This document shows positions 1 to 7,846 of a stretch of 64,000 nt of DNA, piece after piece. The DNA is from Micromonospora sediminimaris. GTDB taxonomy: Bacteria > Actinomycetota > Actinomycetes > Mycobacteriales > Micromonosporaceae. The stretch covers positions 130,134 to 194,133 of the forward strand of contig FOLJ01000005.1 of NCBI GenBank assembly GCA_900112325.1. Reading direction: 5' to 3'. The notes under the pieces are model-generated. The model was not told where the DNA came from and searched no databases. It was given only the letters and a program-made list of their open reading frames with translations. Every line of letters starts with the position of its first letter. Position 1 is the stretch's first letter. Both the position numbers and the translations under genes were made by a program.

Positions 1-481
1 CGGCCTTGGACACCACGTAGGGGCCGAGGAACGGTGGGGTTGTGACGGGGATGGTGCTGCCGACGTACATCAGTACTCCGGCCCGCCGCTCGCGGAAGTG
101 GGGCAGCACCGCGCGGTTGACCCGGTGCGCGCCGATGGCGTTGACGTCGATGAGGTGCATGACGTCGTCGTCCGTGAACGCCTCGACGTAGCCCACGTAC
201 AGGTGCCCAGCGTTGTTGATCACGACGTCCAGGCCGCCGTGCCGCTCCACCACGGTGCGCACAGCCGCGTTGGCGGACTCCTGTGACGTCACATCGAGAT
301 CGATGACGTGCAGGTCGAGCCGCTCCTGCCGCGCTCGGTCGCGCGCCGTCGCAGCGTGATCGGCGTTGCGGCCCTCGACATCACGCATGGTGGCGTACAC
401 CGTGTGCCCCGCCCGCGCGAGTGCCGCAGCGGCGAGGTTACCGATTCCGGTGGCGGCTCCGGTGACCAGGACAACGGACAT
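1..481 (-). CDS. Short-chain dehydrogenase/reductase, 3' end outside the window
   Basis: The first 160 residues of a classical SDR oxidoreductase read leftward from an ATG at 481 and run off the window edge. The N-terminus has the Rossmann dinucleotide motif VTGAATGIG (residues 6-14). NNAG appears further on, with a catalytic Ser in the segment YVGSTIPV and a YVVSK segment that supplies the catalytic Tyr and Lys at the very edge. These residues define NAD(P)H-dependent SDRs; the substrate cannot be told. The gene is divergent from a TetR regulator across a spacer with two palindromes, so the regulator probably controls it. Confidence is high for the family, low for substrate. Confidence 0.9.
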   Translation of the reverse strand, partial: MSVVLVTGAATGIGNLAAAALARAGHTVYATMRDVEGRNADHAATARDRARQERLDLHVIDLDVTSQESANAAVRTVVERHGGLDVVINNAGHLYVGYVEAFTDDDVMHLIDVNAIGAHRVNRAVLPHFRERRAGVLMYVGSTIPVTTPPFLGPYVVSKA

Positions 482-505
482 GACCACACTTCTTAGTATC
501 GTCTT

Positions 506-560
506 TAACGACTTGGCGTTAATGCTGCTACCATAACACCGATAACGCTATAGTGATAGC
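506..560. promoter_or_regulatory. Probable TetR operators between divergent SDR and TetR genes
   Basis: Two inverted repeats lie in the short spacer: TAACG-N6-CGTTA at 506-521 and GCTAT-AGTG-ATAGC at 547-560. The stretch is AT-rich compared with the genes on both sides. TetR repressors commonly bind such sites between themselves and a divergent target. The palindromes are visible; their role is inferred. Confidence 0.5.
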
Positions 561-628
561 ACCGATACCGGAGACGGTCATGACGCGTCGGCAGCGACGG
601 ATCCACGCGCGGGAGCAGGGGGAAGTCG

Positions 629-1351
629 TTGTACATTACGGCCGTGGCGGGCACATCCACGCGAGAGCGCATCATCGAGGCCGCAGCGAAGCTGCTGTCC
701 GAGGGTGGGCGCGACGCCGTCTCCACGCGCGCGGTGTGCACGGCGGCCGGCGTCCAGGCTCCCGCCATCTACCGCCTCTTCGGTGACATGCAGGGCCTGC
801 TGGACGCCACCGGCAACTTCGGCCTCGCCACCTACCTGGCGGACAAGACAGCGCTCGAAGAGACCGACGACCCTGTCGAGGACCTGCGCGCCGGCTGGGA
901 CCTGCACGTCGGCTTCGGCCTTGCCCAGCCCTGGTTCTACGCCCTCATCTTCGGCGAAGCCCGCCCCGGCCACGAACCCACGGCCGCCAGACAAGCCGCC
1001 GAAATCCTCGCCCACCTGGTGAGACGCATCGCCCAGGCCGGCCGCCTCACGGTCACCGAGGAACGCGCGGCACAACTCATCCACTCCACCGGCAAGGGCG
1101 TGACGCTCACCCTGATCGCCATGCCGCCGCACGACCGCGACCTCAGCCTGTCCACCATGGCCCGCGAATCGGTACTCGCCACCGTCACCAGCGATGCCAC
1201 CACCGCGGCACCTCACACCGGGCTCATCAATGCCGCGGTCTCCCTACACGCCACTCTCGACGACGCCACCGTCCTCACCGAGGCCGAACGGGCACTGCTC
1301 GGCGAGTGGCTGGGCCGGATCACCCGAGCCGGCCGTACGGATCGCCGGTGA
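629..1351 (+). CDS. TetR/AcrR family transcriptional regulator
   Basis: This 240-residue protein has a typical N-terminal TetR helix-turn-helix: STRERIIEAAAKLLSEGG followed by VSTRAVCTAAGVQAPAIYRLFGDMQGLL. The C-terminal ligand-binding region is helical and not assignable to a ligand. The reading frame opens with TTG at 629, 3 nt after a GGGGGAAG stretch; a GTG at 644 (MAGTSTRERI) is an alternative that leaves no obvious ribosome-binding site at normal spacing. The divergent SDR gene and the palindromes between them suggest local repression of the SDR gene and itself. The 3' end overlaps a decayed sigma-factor fragment on the other strand. Confidence 0.88.
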   Translation: MYITAVAGTSTRERIIEAAAKLLSEGGRDAVSTRAVCTAAGVQAPAIYRLFGDMQGLLDATGNFGLATYLADKTALEETDDPVEDLRAGWDLHVGFGLAQPWFYALIFGEARPGHEPTAARQAAEILAHLVRRIAQAGRLTVTEERAAQLIHSTGKGVTLTLIAMPPHDRDLSLSTMARESVLATVTSDATTAAPHTGLINAAVSLHATLDDATVLTEAERALLGEWLGRITRAGRTDRR

Positions 1352-1353
1352 CC

Positions 1354-1445
1354 CCTCGGAGGTAGGTAACGATCCCGGTGATCGCGCCGTCGACGACGTT
1401 GAGGAGTATCAGCGCGAACGGAATTTGGCTGCCGTCCGGAGCGGG
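1354..1445 (-). pseudogene. Remnant of an ECF sigma factor C-terminal (SnoaL-like) region
   Basis: On the minus strand a short frame reads PFALILLNVVDGAITGIVTYL. This closely resembles the C-terminal SnoaL-like extension of SigG/SigJ-type ECF sigma factors, where a stretch such as ALxVLDVxDGRITGIxxFLD precedes the end of the protein. There is no intact sigma region 2 or 4 nearby and the frame breaks within a few dozen codons on both sides. I take it as debris of a deleted gene lying against the TetR gene. The similarity is by eye only. Confidence 0.4.
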
Positions 1446-1924
1446 GCGGGCCTGCCAGCCAGGCGGCGGTGTGCTGGGAGCACTGATAGCCGAACGCCCT
1501 CCCACCCGGTCTTGCCCCCTGCCGAGAAATCAGCGCGATCGAGATTATCCGGGGTCTTCGCGAGCTCGTAGTCCGAGCAAGCGAGCGTCATGAGGGCGAC
1601 CAGTAAGACTAACCACAGCAAGTCGCTGCAAACGCACTACTTTCGGCATGAGCGCGCGGCTTTGTGTTCTTCCCGAGGGCTGGGTACCTGCGCGCACTGC
1701 GATCTCGTCTGCAGGACAGCCACCGGATGATGTTGGATCGAAGCCGCTGCCCACGGTCACGATGACTGGCCGCGTCAGGCCGTGCGCGAACCACCTCGGC
1801 CAGATGTGCGGTGGGGCCTGGGAAAGGCGCTCTTGCGGTGCGCGACCGCGACCAACTCCTCCTCGCCCACCTCGCTACGGGAGCGGTCGCGGATATCTTG
1901 GACAGCGCGGACTTGGGGGTGATC
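1446..1924. other. Intergenic stretch, no supported gene
   Basis: About 480 bp between the sigma-factor remnant and the MOSC gene. Base composition is less GC-rich in part (around 1540-1640). The open frames here lack recognisable protein motifs and good ribosome-binding sites. It may contain further debris of the deleted sigma-factor locus. Confidence 0.4.
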
Positions 1925-2743
1925 ATGGGGGAAGTGGTGTGGCTGGGTCGGTACCCGGTCAAGTCAATGTGCGGCGAGCGTCTCATCGAGGCGCGCCTGG
2001 ACGCTTCGGGCGTCGTGGGCGACCGCCGCTGTGCCCTGATCGACGAGGAGACCGGTCTGGTCGCCAGCGCGAAGAACCCTCGCAGGTGGCACGCCCTGCT
2101 CTCGATGACCGCCCGTCACGAGCCGGACGGCCGGGTGGTCGTCACCGGCCCGGACGGCGAGCAGATCCACACCGGCGCACCCACCGCCAACTCCGCGCTG
2201 TCGCGAGCCCTGGGACGACCCGTACGGCTGACCGACAGCCTCCCGCAAGACGCGAGCATGGAACGGCTGACCCCGCAGACCGAGCCCGGCGCCGGAACGG
2301 TGACCCACAGCAGCCTCGCGGCCGGCACCCCCGGCAACACCTTCGTCGACTTCGCCGCCGTCCACGTGATCACCACCGCCACCCTGGACGCCCTGGCTCG
2401 GCGGCACCCCGGTGGTCGAATGGACCCGCGACGGTTCCGCCCGAACATCGTGGTGCGCTTGGACGACCCCGCACCCTTCGCGGAGAACACCTGGCAAGGC
2501 CAGACCATGACCGTCGCCGCCCAGACCGCGATCCGCATCGTCGCACCCACCCCGCGCTGCGCGGTGCCCACCCTCGCCCAAGGCACCGATCTGCCCGACG
2601 ACCCAGCCGTGCTACGCACAGCCGCACGGCTCAACCGGGTTCCGGTCTTCGACCTGGGCAAACTGACCTGCGTCGGCGCCTACGGCGCTGTCCAACGCGA
2701 GGGCGTACTGCGGCTTGGCGACCGCGTCATGATCGCCACCTGA
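1925..2743 (+). CDS. MOSC domain-containing protein
   Basis: The protein is 272 residues from the ATG at 1925. It begins with a MOSC N-terminal beta-barrel (VVWLGRYPVKSMCGE, residues 4-18; GDRRCALID about 35-43). A MOSC domain follows, in which the RRFRPNIVV segment and the late PTPRCAVPT segment with its conserved Cys are recognisable. The family includes YcbX and the mARC proteins, which bind molybdenum cofactor and reduce N-hydroxylated compounds or transfer sulfur. The open frame extends 38 codons upstream, but that part is unlike the family, and a GGGGG tract sits about 6 nt before the ATG. No molybdenum-cofactor genes are adjacent, so its partner is unknown. Confidence 0.88.
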   Translation: MGEVVWLGRYPVKSMCGERLIEARLDASGVVGDRRCALIDEETGLVASAKNPRRWHALLSMTARHEPDGRVVVTGPDGEQIHTGAPTANSALSRALGRPVRLTDSLPQDASMERLTPQTEPGAGTVTHSSLAAGTPGNTFVDFAAVHVITTATLDALARRHPGGRMDPRRFRPNIVVRLDDPAPFAENTWQGQTMTVAAQTAIRIVAPTPRCAVPTLAQGTDLPDDPAVLRTAARLNRVPVFDLGKLTCVGAYGAVQREGVLRLGDRVMIAT

Positions 2744-2866
2744 CGCGGCACCCCCTAAGGTGCGCGGTGTGCCGGCGATCCGCCCGAGCCGGAAACTCGC
2801 CTCCCATGTCATGGTGGAGACCCGACGGGCCGTCACCATGCCGGTCGTCGCCGTCGCCCGCCAGCG

Positions 2867-3562
2867 TCAGTCGAACAGCCGGTCGAGCGCTTCCTGTTCC
2901 AGGTCGCACCAGCGCTGGACGCCCTTCAGGGCCTTGGCGATCTCCTTCTCGTCGAGGTGGTCGGCGCCCTCCTCGCGGATGCACGCGACGTTGAACGGCC
3001 CGCCGACCGACGGCGAGGTCCGATCCAGCGCCTCCAGCACCCGTAGCACGCCCACCACGCCGTACTCGACGGTGCGCGTGGTCATCCGGAAGTGGGACAG
3101 CAGCGCGCCGGCCTGCTGGGCCATGGGTGCGCCGGAGCCGATGGCGTGGAAGCCCACGTCTTCGTAACGGCCGATGAGCCCGTTTGGGTTGATCTCCACG
3201 ATCCATGGCGCGCCCTGGCTGTAGCCGGCCGCGAGCAGGTACGCAGACACCCCACCCCCGCCGTCCTCTCCGGGCACGTCCGGGATGTAGTTCTCGTAGT
3301 GCTTCTTGAAGACGGGCAGGACGCGTTCCTGCAACTCGTCGCCGATGTCGGGTGCTTCGAGGATGGCGGTGGCCGAATCCTCAAGGAGGGGACGCAGGTC
3401 GTTGAGAACTCCGCGCGCGCCGCTGCCACCCCAGGCGGCGCAGGAGCCCAGTGGGTGCAGCTTCCGGGCGGGGAAGCTCAGACCGCGGTCGCTTTCGGTG
3501 ATCTGGGAGTCCGCGCCGATCACCACCCCGTCGCTGCAGACAACGGCGAGTACGACGGTCAT
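2867..3562 (-). CDS. Proteasome-type (Ntn-hydrolase) protease, single subunit
   Basis: This 231-residue protein starts MTVVLAVVCSDGVVIGADSQ. That pattern is diagnostic of proteasome beta-type Ntn hydrolases: the Thr after the initiator Met would become the N-terminal nucleophile, with Asp in GADSQ and Lys in the FPARKLHPLG segment as supporting residues. Unlike true beta subunits there is no propeptide, so removal of Met alone would activate it. The open frame continues 16 codons upstream, but placing Thr at position 2 supports this start. No alpha subunit, ATPase or Pup gene is near, so it may form its own ring. It is divergent from a Sel1-repeat gene. Confidence 0.83.
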   Translation of the reverse strand: MTVVLAVVCSDGVVIGADSQITESDRGLSFPARKLHPLGSCAAWGGSGARGVLNDLRPLLEDSATAILEAPDIGDELQERVLPVFKKHYENYIPDVPGEDGGGGVSAYLLAAGYSQGAPWIVEINPNGLIGRYEDVGFHAIGSGAPMAQQAGALLSHFRMTTRTVEYGVVGVLRVLEALDRTSPSVGGPFNVACIREEGADHLDEKEIAKALKGVQRWCDLEQEALDRLFD

Positions 3563-3680
3563 GGGGTCCTCCAGGGCAGGGGTGGGGGTTGGGCGCGAGG
3601 TACCCGGCATCCCGCCTGCTTACACCCCGACAGGTGCCGGCCCGTTCGCTGCCCCGAACGAGAGCCCTCTCCGGTCTCCC

Positions 3681-3693
3681 TACACTGCTTGGC
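3681..3693 (+). promoter_or_regulatory. Leaderless-type promoter -10 element
   Basis: A TACACT hexamer ends 7 nt before the GTG at 3694. In actinobacteria a TANNNT box 6-8 nt ahead of a start codon with no ribosome-binding site is the usual sign of a leaderless transcript. No clear -35 box is seen. Confidence 0.5.
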
Positions 3694-4914
3694 GTGAGAC
3701 TGCCGGCGTACGACCGCGGGGTGCTCGCTGTGCAGCGGCGGGCGTTCGATGAAGCTCGTGAGCAGTTGGAGTTGGCTGGCCCGGATGACAGGGCGTTGCT
3801 GCTGCTGGGCCAGTTGGCCAGTAACGGTCAGGGCGAGCCGACGGACCCGGTGAAGGCCGGCCAGTTGTACGAGCGGGCGGCCGAGTTGGGCAACGCTGAA
3901 GCGGCCCACAATCTGGGCGTCCTGTATGCCACTGGACGGGGTGTCGCCCAGGACCTCACGGTGGCGCTCCGGTGGTATCGGCGTTCGGCTGAGCTGGGTG
4001 ACGTGTCTGCTCGCCGGATGGTCGGACTGATGTACGCGACTGGGCAGGGCGTGGCGGTCGACGAGGACGAGGCGGAGCGGCAGTGGCGGTCGGCAGCGGC
4101 GGATGGCGAGGTACGGGCGCTGCATGACTTGGGGACGCTGTTCGGGTATCACAAGGGGGACCTACCGGAGGCGGCGTCCTGGTATCTGCTGGCCGCCAAG
4201 GCGGGCGTCGAGGTGGCCGAGCAGGAGCTACAGCTGCTCGCGCCGAAGCTGCAGGAACTGGTCCGGGTTGACAGCCGGGCGCGCACGATGCTCGGCGTGA
4301 TCCGCGCCTTCCAGCTCGATGATCCGGCGGGTGGTGCGGAGCTGCTGACCGTCCCGGCACAGGAAGGCGATCCGATCGCCCAGCGCAGCCTCGGCTACCT
4401 CGTCCAGCACGGCTTGGGAGTGGAGCAGGACGATGTCCGGGCGGCCACCCTCTACCAGGCCGCCGCCGACGCGGGCGACGGCTTCGCCGCGTTCAACCTC
4501 GGTGTGCTGTCCGGTAGCTCGCCCGAGGCGGTGCACTGGCTGCGGCGCGCGGCGGAGGCCGGGATCTCCGAGGCGTATCCGCTGCTAGGCGACCGGCTCA
4601 GCGAGCGTGACCTGGACGAGGAGGCGCTCAGGTGGTACGTGCGGGGCGCCGAGTCCGGTGACAAGGGCAGCATGTTCGCGGCAGCCTGCTGGTACCGCGA
4701 CGGCTTCGGCGGGCCGATCAACCTCGTCCAGGCACTTCGGTGGTATCTCACCATGCTCAATGTCGGCAGCGGTGACGGCATACACGAAGCCCACGAGATC
4801 GTGCCGAGGATGACCGCCGACGAGATCTACGAGGCGGGTCGGCTCTCGGGCCGGCTGCTGGAGGCAGATCTCTTCGTGCAACGGCAGGCTCCCCGGAGCG
4901 CTGCCTCCGATTGA
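3694..4914 (+). CDS. Sel1-repeat (TPR-like) protein
   Basis: The protein is 406 residues from the GTG at 3694. It is built of about ten Sel1-like repeats, for example AAHNLGVLYATGRGVAQDL, ARRMVGLMYATGQGVAVDE and AQRSLGYLVQHGLGVEQDD, each about 36 residues. Such solenoids are protein-binding scaffolds. No signal peptide or transmembrane segment is present, so a cytoplasmic adaptor role is likely. The frame could start at 3589, but that region carries the divergent promoter, and a -10 box positioned for leaderless transcription supports 3694. The gene ends at a long hairpin shared with the convergent aminotransferase gene. Confidence 0.85.
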   Translation: MRLPAYDRGVLAVQRRAFDEAREQLELAGPDDRALLLLGQLASNGQGEPTDPVKAGQLYERAAELGNAEAAHNLGVLYATGRGVAQDLTVALRWYRRSAELGDVSARRMVGLMYATGQGVAVDEDEAERQWRSAAADGEVRALHDLGTLFGYHKGDLPEAASWYLLAAKAGVEVAEQELQLLAPKLQELVRVDSRARTMLGVIRAFQLDDPAGGAELLTVPAQEGDPIAQRSLGYLVQHGLGVEQDDVRAATLYQAAADAGDGFAAFNLGVLSGSSPEAVHWLRRAAEAGISEAYPLLGDRLSERDLDEEALRWYVRGAESGDKGSMFAAACWYRDGFGGPINLVQALRWYLTMLNVGSGDGIHEAHEIVPRMTADEIYEAGRLSGRLLEADLFVQRQAPRSAASD

Positions 4915-4966
4915 CCGGATGCTCCTGCGGTGACACGACCTGCACGGCCGCGACGGCATGGCCTCA

Positions 4967-5043
4967 GATCCGGGGCAACTTCCCTGCTCCTGCTGCCTCG
5001 GGGTCGGGCTGAGGCAGCAACAACAGGAAAGTTGCCCGGATCT
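4967..5043. terminator. Large two-part hairpin, bidirectional terminator
   Basis: An outer inverted repeat of about 18 bp (left arm from 4967, right arm ending 5043, with one or two bulges) encloses a second stem TGCTGCCTC / GAGGCAGCA. It sits between the convergent Sel1 and aminotransferase genes, as expected for a shared factor-independent terminator. Confidence 0.75.
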
Positions 5044-5085
5044 CGGGTTCGGCAAGGGACCCACCGGGTACGGCGGGGGTGCGGC

Positions 5086-6336
5086 TCAGCGGGTGACCGC
5101 TGCCGCCACCGACTGCTCCAGGATGCCGAGGCCCTCGGCCAGTTCGTCGTCAGTCAGGGTCAGGGGCGGCATCAGCTTCACCACCTCGTCGGTGGACCCG
5201 GACCTCTCCACCAGCAGCCCACGGGAGAACGCCTCCTGGGCGACTCGTCGGGCCAGGTGCGGCTCCCGGAAGGCCAGGCCCCACACCAGGCCCCGGCCAC
5301 GGGAGGTCGCGATGTGCGCCGGGTGTCGCTCGGCGAGCTCCGCGAGCCAGTCCTCCAGCAGGATGTCCCGTTCCGCTGTCTGCTTCTCCAGTTTGCTGTC
5401 GACCCAGAATTCCTTGAGCGCAGCGGCGGCCGTGACGAAGGCGAAGTTGTTGCCGCGGAAGGTGCCGTTGTGTTCGCCGGGTTGCCACACGTCGAGTTCG
5501 GGGCGGAAGAGCGTGAGGGACATCGGCAGGCCGTACCCGCTTATGGACTTGGAAAGGCAGACGATGTCGGGGGTGATTCCGGCGTGCTCGAAGCTGAAGA
5601 ACGGGCCGGTGCGACCGCAGCCCATCTGGATGTCGTCGACGATCAGCAGCACGTTGCGACGGGCGCACAGCTCGGCGAGGTCGGCGAGCCAGATCGCGCG
5701 GGCCGGGTTGATGCCGCCTTCGCCCTGCACGGTCTCCACGATGACGGCGGCCGGTAGGTCCATTCCGCTGCTGCTGTCGGCGAGCATGGTGTCGAGCAGG
5801 GTGAGCCCGGAGACCTGACCACCGGCGAAGCCGTCGTACGGGACGCGCCAGGTGTTTCCGAGTGGAACGCCGGCGCCGGCGCGCAGGGCGGCGTTTCCGG
5901 TGAGGGCCAGTGACCCGAGTGACATGCCGTGGAAGGCGCCGGTGAAGGCGACGACGGTGTGGCGTCCGGTCACTTTGCGGGCGAGTTTGAGGGCGGCCTC
6001 GACGCTGTTCGTGCCGGTGGGCCCGGTGAACTGCACGCGGTAGTCCAGGCCACGGGGAACGAGCACCTGGGATGCGAACTCGGTGAGGAAGTCCTGCTTG
6101 GCGGCGGTCAGCATGTCGAGGCTGTGGGTGACGCCGTCCCGCTCCAGGTAGTCCAGCAGGGCCTGCTTGAGGGTCGGATGGTTGTGGCCGTAGTTGAGGG
6201 CACCGGCGCCGGCGAAGAAGTCAAGGTAGGCGCGGCCGTCGTCGGCGAACATCCGGCTGCCACGCCCGTGGTCGAACACGACCGGCCAGCTTCGGCAGTA
6301 ACTACGGACCTCGGACTCAATTGTCGGGGCGATCAT
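5086..6336 (-). CDS. ectB: Diaminobutyrate-2-oxoglutarate aminotransferase (EctB-like)
   Basis: This 416-residue fold-type I class III aminotransferase should convert L-aspartate 4-semialdehyde to L-2,4-diaminobutyrate with glutamate as amino donor, using PLP. Visible motifs are FTGPTGTNSVEAALKLAR, the AFHGMSLGSLALTG segment, VIVETVQGEGGIN, the PLP-contacting Asp in LLIVDDIQMGCGRTG and the Schiff-base Lys in CLSKSISGYGLPMS. A strong GAGGGAGA ribosome-binding site precedes the ATG at 6336; the frame opens 25 codons earlier without support. EctA and EctC are absent, so this is not an ectoine operon, and the role is most likely Dab supply for the NRPS. It lies downstream of mbtH in the same direction. 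Confidence 0.87.
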   Translation of the reverse strand: MIAPTIESEVRSYCRSWPVVFDHGRGSRMFADDGRAYLDFFAGAGALNYGHNHPTLKQALLDYLERDGVTHSLDMLTAAKQDFLTEFASQVLVPRGLDYRVQFTGPTGTNSVEAALKLARKVTGRHTVVAFTGAFHGMSLGSLALTGNAALRAGAGVPLGNTWRVPYDGFAGGQVSGLTLLDTMLADSSSGMDLPAAVIVETVQGEGGINPARAIWLADLAELCARRNVLLIVDDIQMGCGRTGPFFSFEHAGITPDIVCLSKSISGYGLPMSLTLFRPELDVWQPGEHNGTFRGNNFAFVTAAAALKEFWVDSKLEKQTAERDILLEDWLAELAERHPAHIATSRGRGLVWGLAFREPHLARRVAQEAFSRGLLVERSGSTDEVVKLMPPLTLTDDELAEGLGILEQSVAAAVTR

Positions 6337-6450
6337 GATTTCTCCCTCGGAGTTGGAGCTGCCCGTCCACCACGGTTTCGGAGTCGCGTCGATGTAGCTG
6401 TCTGCGTCCACGGCGCTGAGCTGCCGGCCCTCGGCGGCGAGACGTTGTGC

Positions 6451-6492
6451 TGCCGCCCCGCCGCACGCCGTGTTCGGCGGGACGGGGCGGCA
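6451..6492 (-). terminator. Hairpin between mbtH and the Dab aminotransferase gene
   Basis: TGCCGCCCC at 6451-6459 pairs with GGGGCGGCA at 6484-6492 in the 186-bp gap downstream of mbtH. It could end or attenuate mbtH transcripts, or stabilise mRNA ends. Which of these applies cannot be told. Confidence 0.45.
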
Positions 6493-6522
6493 TGAGGTGT
6501 GGTGTGGTGCGGACTTCGGCCG

Positions 6523-6720
6523 TCAGGCCCTGGCCATCTGCTCCCGCAGGCTTCGCGGCCGCATGTCCGACCACACCTTTCCGATGTGATCCAGGCACTC
6601 CTGCTTCGACCCGGACGTCCCTTCGGCGGTCCAGCCGAGCGGCAGCTCCCGGTCTGCCCACCAGATCGAGTACTGCTCCTCGTCGTTGCGCACGACGCGG
6701 TAGACACCGTCGTCAGTCAT
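6523..6720 (-). CDS. mbtH: MbtH-like NRPS chaperone
   Basis: This 65-residue protein has the MbtH signature: NDEEQYSIWW, LPLGW, then CLDHIGKVWSDMRPRSL. MbtH proteins bind NRPS adenylation domains and are often needed for their folding and activity. The usual Pro of the SxWP motif is Trp here (SIWW), while the other signature Trp residues are kept. The start is fixed by a GGAGGGG ribosome-binding site before the ATG at 6720; the longer frame to 6846 runs into the divergent promoter region. It is the only MbtH in the cluster, so it probably serves both NRPSs and perhaps the free adenylation enzyme. Confidence 0.93.
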   Translation of the reverse strand: MTDDGVYRVVRNDEEQYSIWWADRELPLGWTAEGTSGSKQECLDHIGKVWSDMRPRSLREQMARA

Positions 6721-6898
6721 GACCCCTCCGGCATGGTCGGGTGATCCGAATAGCTGAGCCCGATGTTGCCGGGCCCACGCGTACCGCCCATAGAGACGAA
6801 TACGCAGACGCGTCGTGCGACTCCGTCCCTGTTCGACGGTCCGCACCTCGCGCAGGCTCTGGGGTCACGGCCGATCGCCACCTGGAAGGGGGCTCGGC

Positions 6899-7846
6899 AT
6901 GACCGAGCGACGCCACCTGATTTCCATCGACGACCTCTCCGACGACCAACTGCGCTGGCTCGTCCAGCGCGGCGCCGAGTACTCGCGTGGTTCCGCGGGA
7001 GCCGACCAGCCCCTGTCCGGGGCGGTCGTCGGCGTGCTGTTCCGTAAGACCTCCACCCGTACCCGGACCGCGTTCTCCGCCGGTGCGCTGCGTCTCGGCG
7101 CCGGCCTGATCACGTACGGCCCGAACGACCTGCAACTGGCCACCGGCGAGTCGGTGGAGGACACCGGCGCGGTGCTCTCCGGCATGCTCGACGTCCTGGT
7201 CGCCCGCACGGTCGGTCCGGAGTCCGAGCTGCGGGCGTACGCCGCCCAGAAGCGCATGTCGGTGATCAACGCGATGAGCGCGGTCGAACACCCGACGCAG
7301 GCCCTCGCCGACCTCACCACGATCCTCCGGCACTTCGGCCGGGTCGAGGGCGTACGGGTGCTGTACGTGGGGGAGGGGAACAACACCGCCTCGGCGTTGA
7401 CCCTCGCGCTGTCCCGGTATCCCGGCGCCGAGCTGCACCTGCGTACCCCGGCCGAGTACGGCGTGGAGCAGCGCTACCTCGATCAGGCGGCGGTGTCCGC
7501 CCGGCGCAGCGGCGCACGTGTCGAGCAGCGGCACGACGTGTCCGACCTGCCAGCGGTCGACGTCGTCTACACCACCCGTTGGCAGACGACGGGTTCGACG
7601 AAGCCGACGCCCGACTGGCGTACCGAGTTCGCCCCGTTCCAGGTCAACGAGGCGCTGATGGCGGCCTGTCCGGGCGCGGTCTTCATGCACGATCTGCCGG
7701 CGCACCGGGGCGAGGAGGTGACCGGGGCGGTGCTCGACGGGCCCGACAGCATCGCCTTCGCCCAGGCCGAGAACAAGTACCACAGCGCCCGGGCGGTCCT
7801 GGAGTGGTGCGCCACCGACCGGCCGAGCGGCGGAGCGGGGCTGTGA
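6899..7846 (+). CDS. Ornithine-carbamoyltransferase-fold enzyme, likely acting on a diamino acid
   Basis: The protein is 315 residues from the ATG at 6899, preceded by GGAAGGGGG. It has the carbamoyl-phosphate site STRTRTAF (about residues 51-58) and EHPTQALAD (about 128-136). In anabolic OTCases the ornithine-contacting motif is HCLP; here it is HDLPAHRGEEV, with Cys replaced by Asp. It heads the operon with an adenylation enzyme and Dap synthesis genes. I infer that it carbamoylates an amino acid such as Dap or Dab to a ureido residue, as VioL-type enzymes do in tuberactinomycin pathways. A housekeeping arginine role is unlikely because no arg genes are near. The true acceptor is unknown. 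Confidence 0.82.
   Translation: MTERRHLISIDDLSDDQLRWLVQRGAEYSRGSAGADQPLSGAVVGVLFRKTSTRTRTAFSAGALRLGAGLITYGPNDLQLATGESVEDTGAVLSGMLDVLVARTVGPESELRAYAAQKRMSVINAMSAVEHPTQALADLTTILRHFGRVEGVRVLYVGEGNNTASALTLALSRYPGAELHLRTPAEYGVEQRYLDQAAVSARRSGARVEQRHDVSDLPAVDVVYTTRWQTTGSTKPTPDWRTEFAPFQVNEALMAACPGAVFMHDLPAHRGEEVTGAVLDGPDSIAFAQAENKYHSARAVLEWCATDRPSGGAGL

Noticed and set aside
5086..6336. Ectoine biosynthesis operon
   Set aside because: Only an EctB-like enzyme is present; EctA, EctC and EctD are absent, and the neighbours are NRPS genes.
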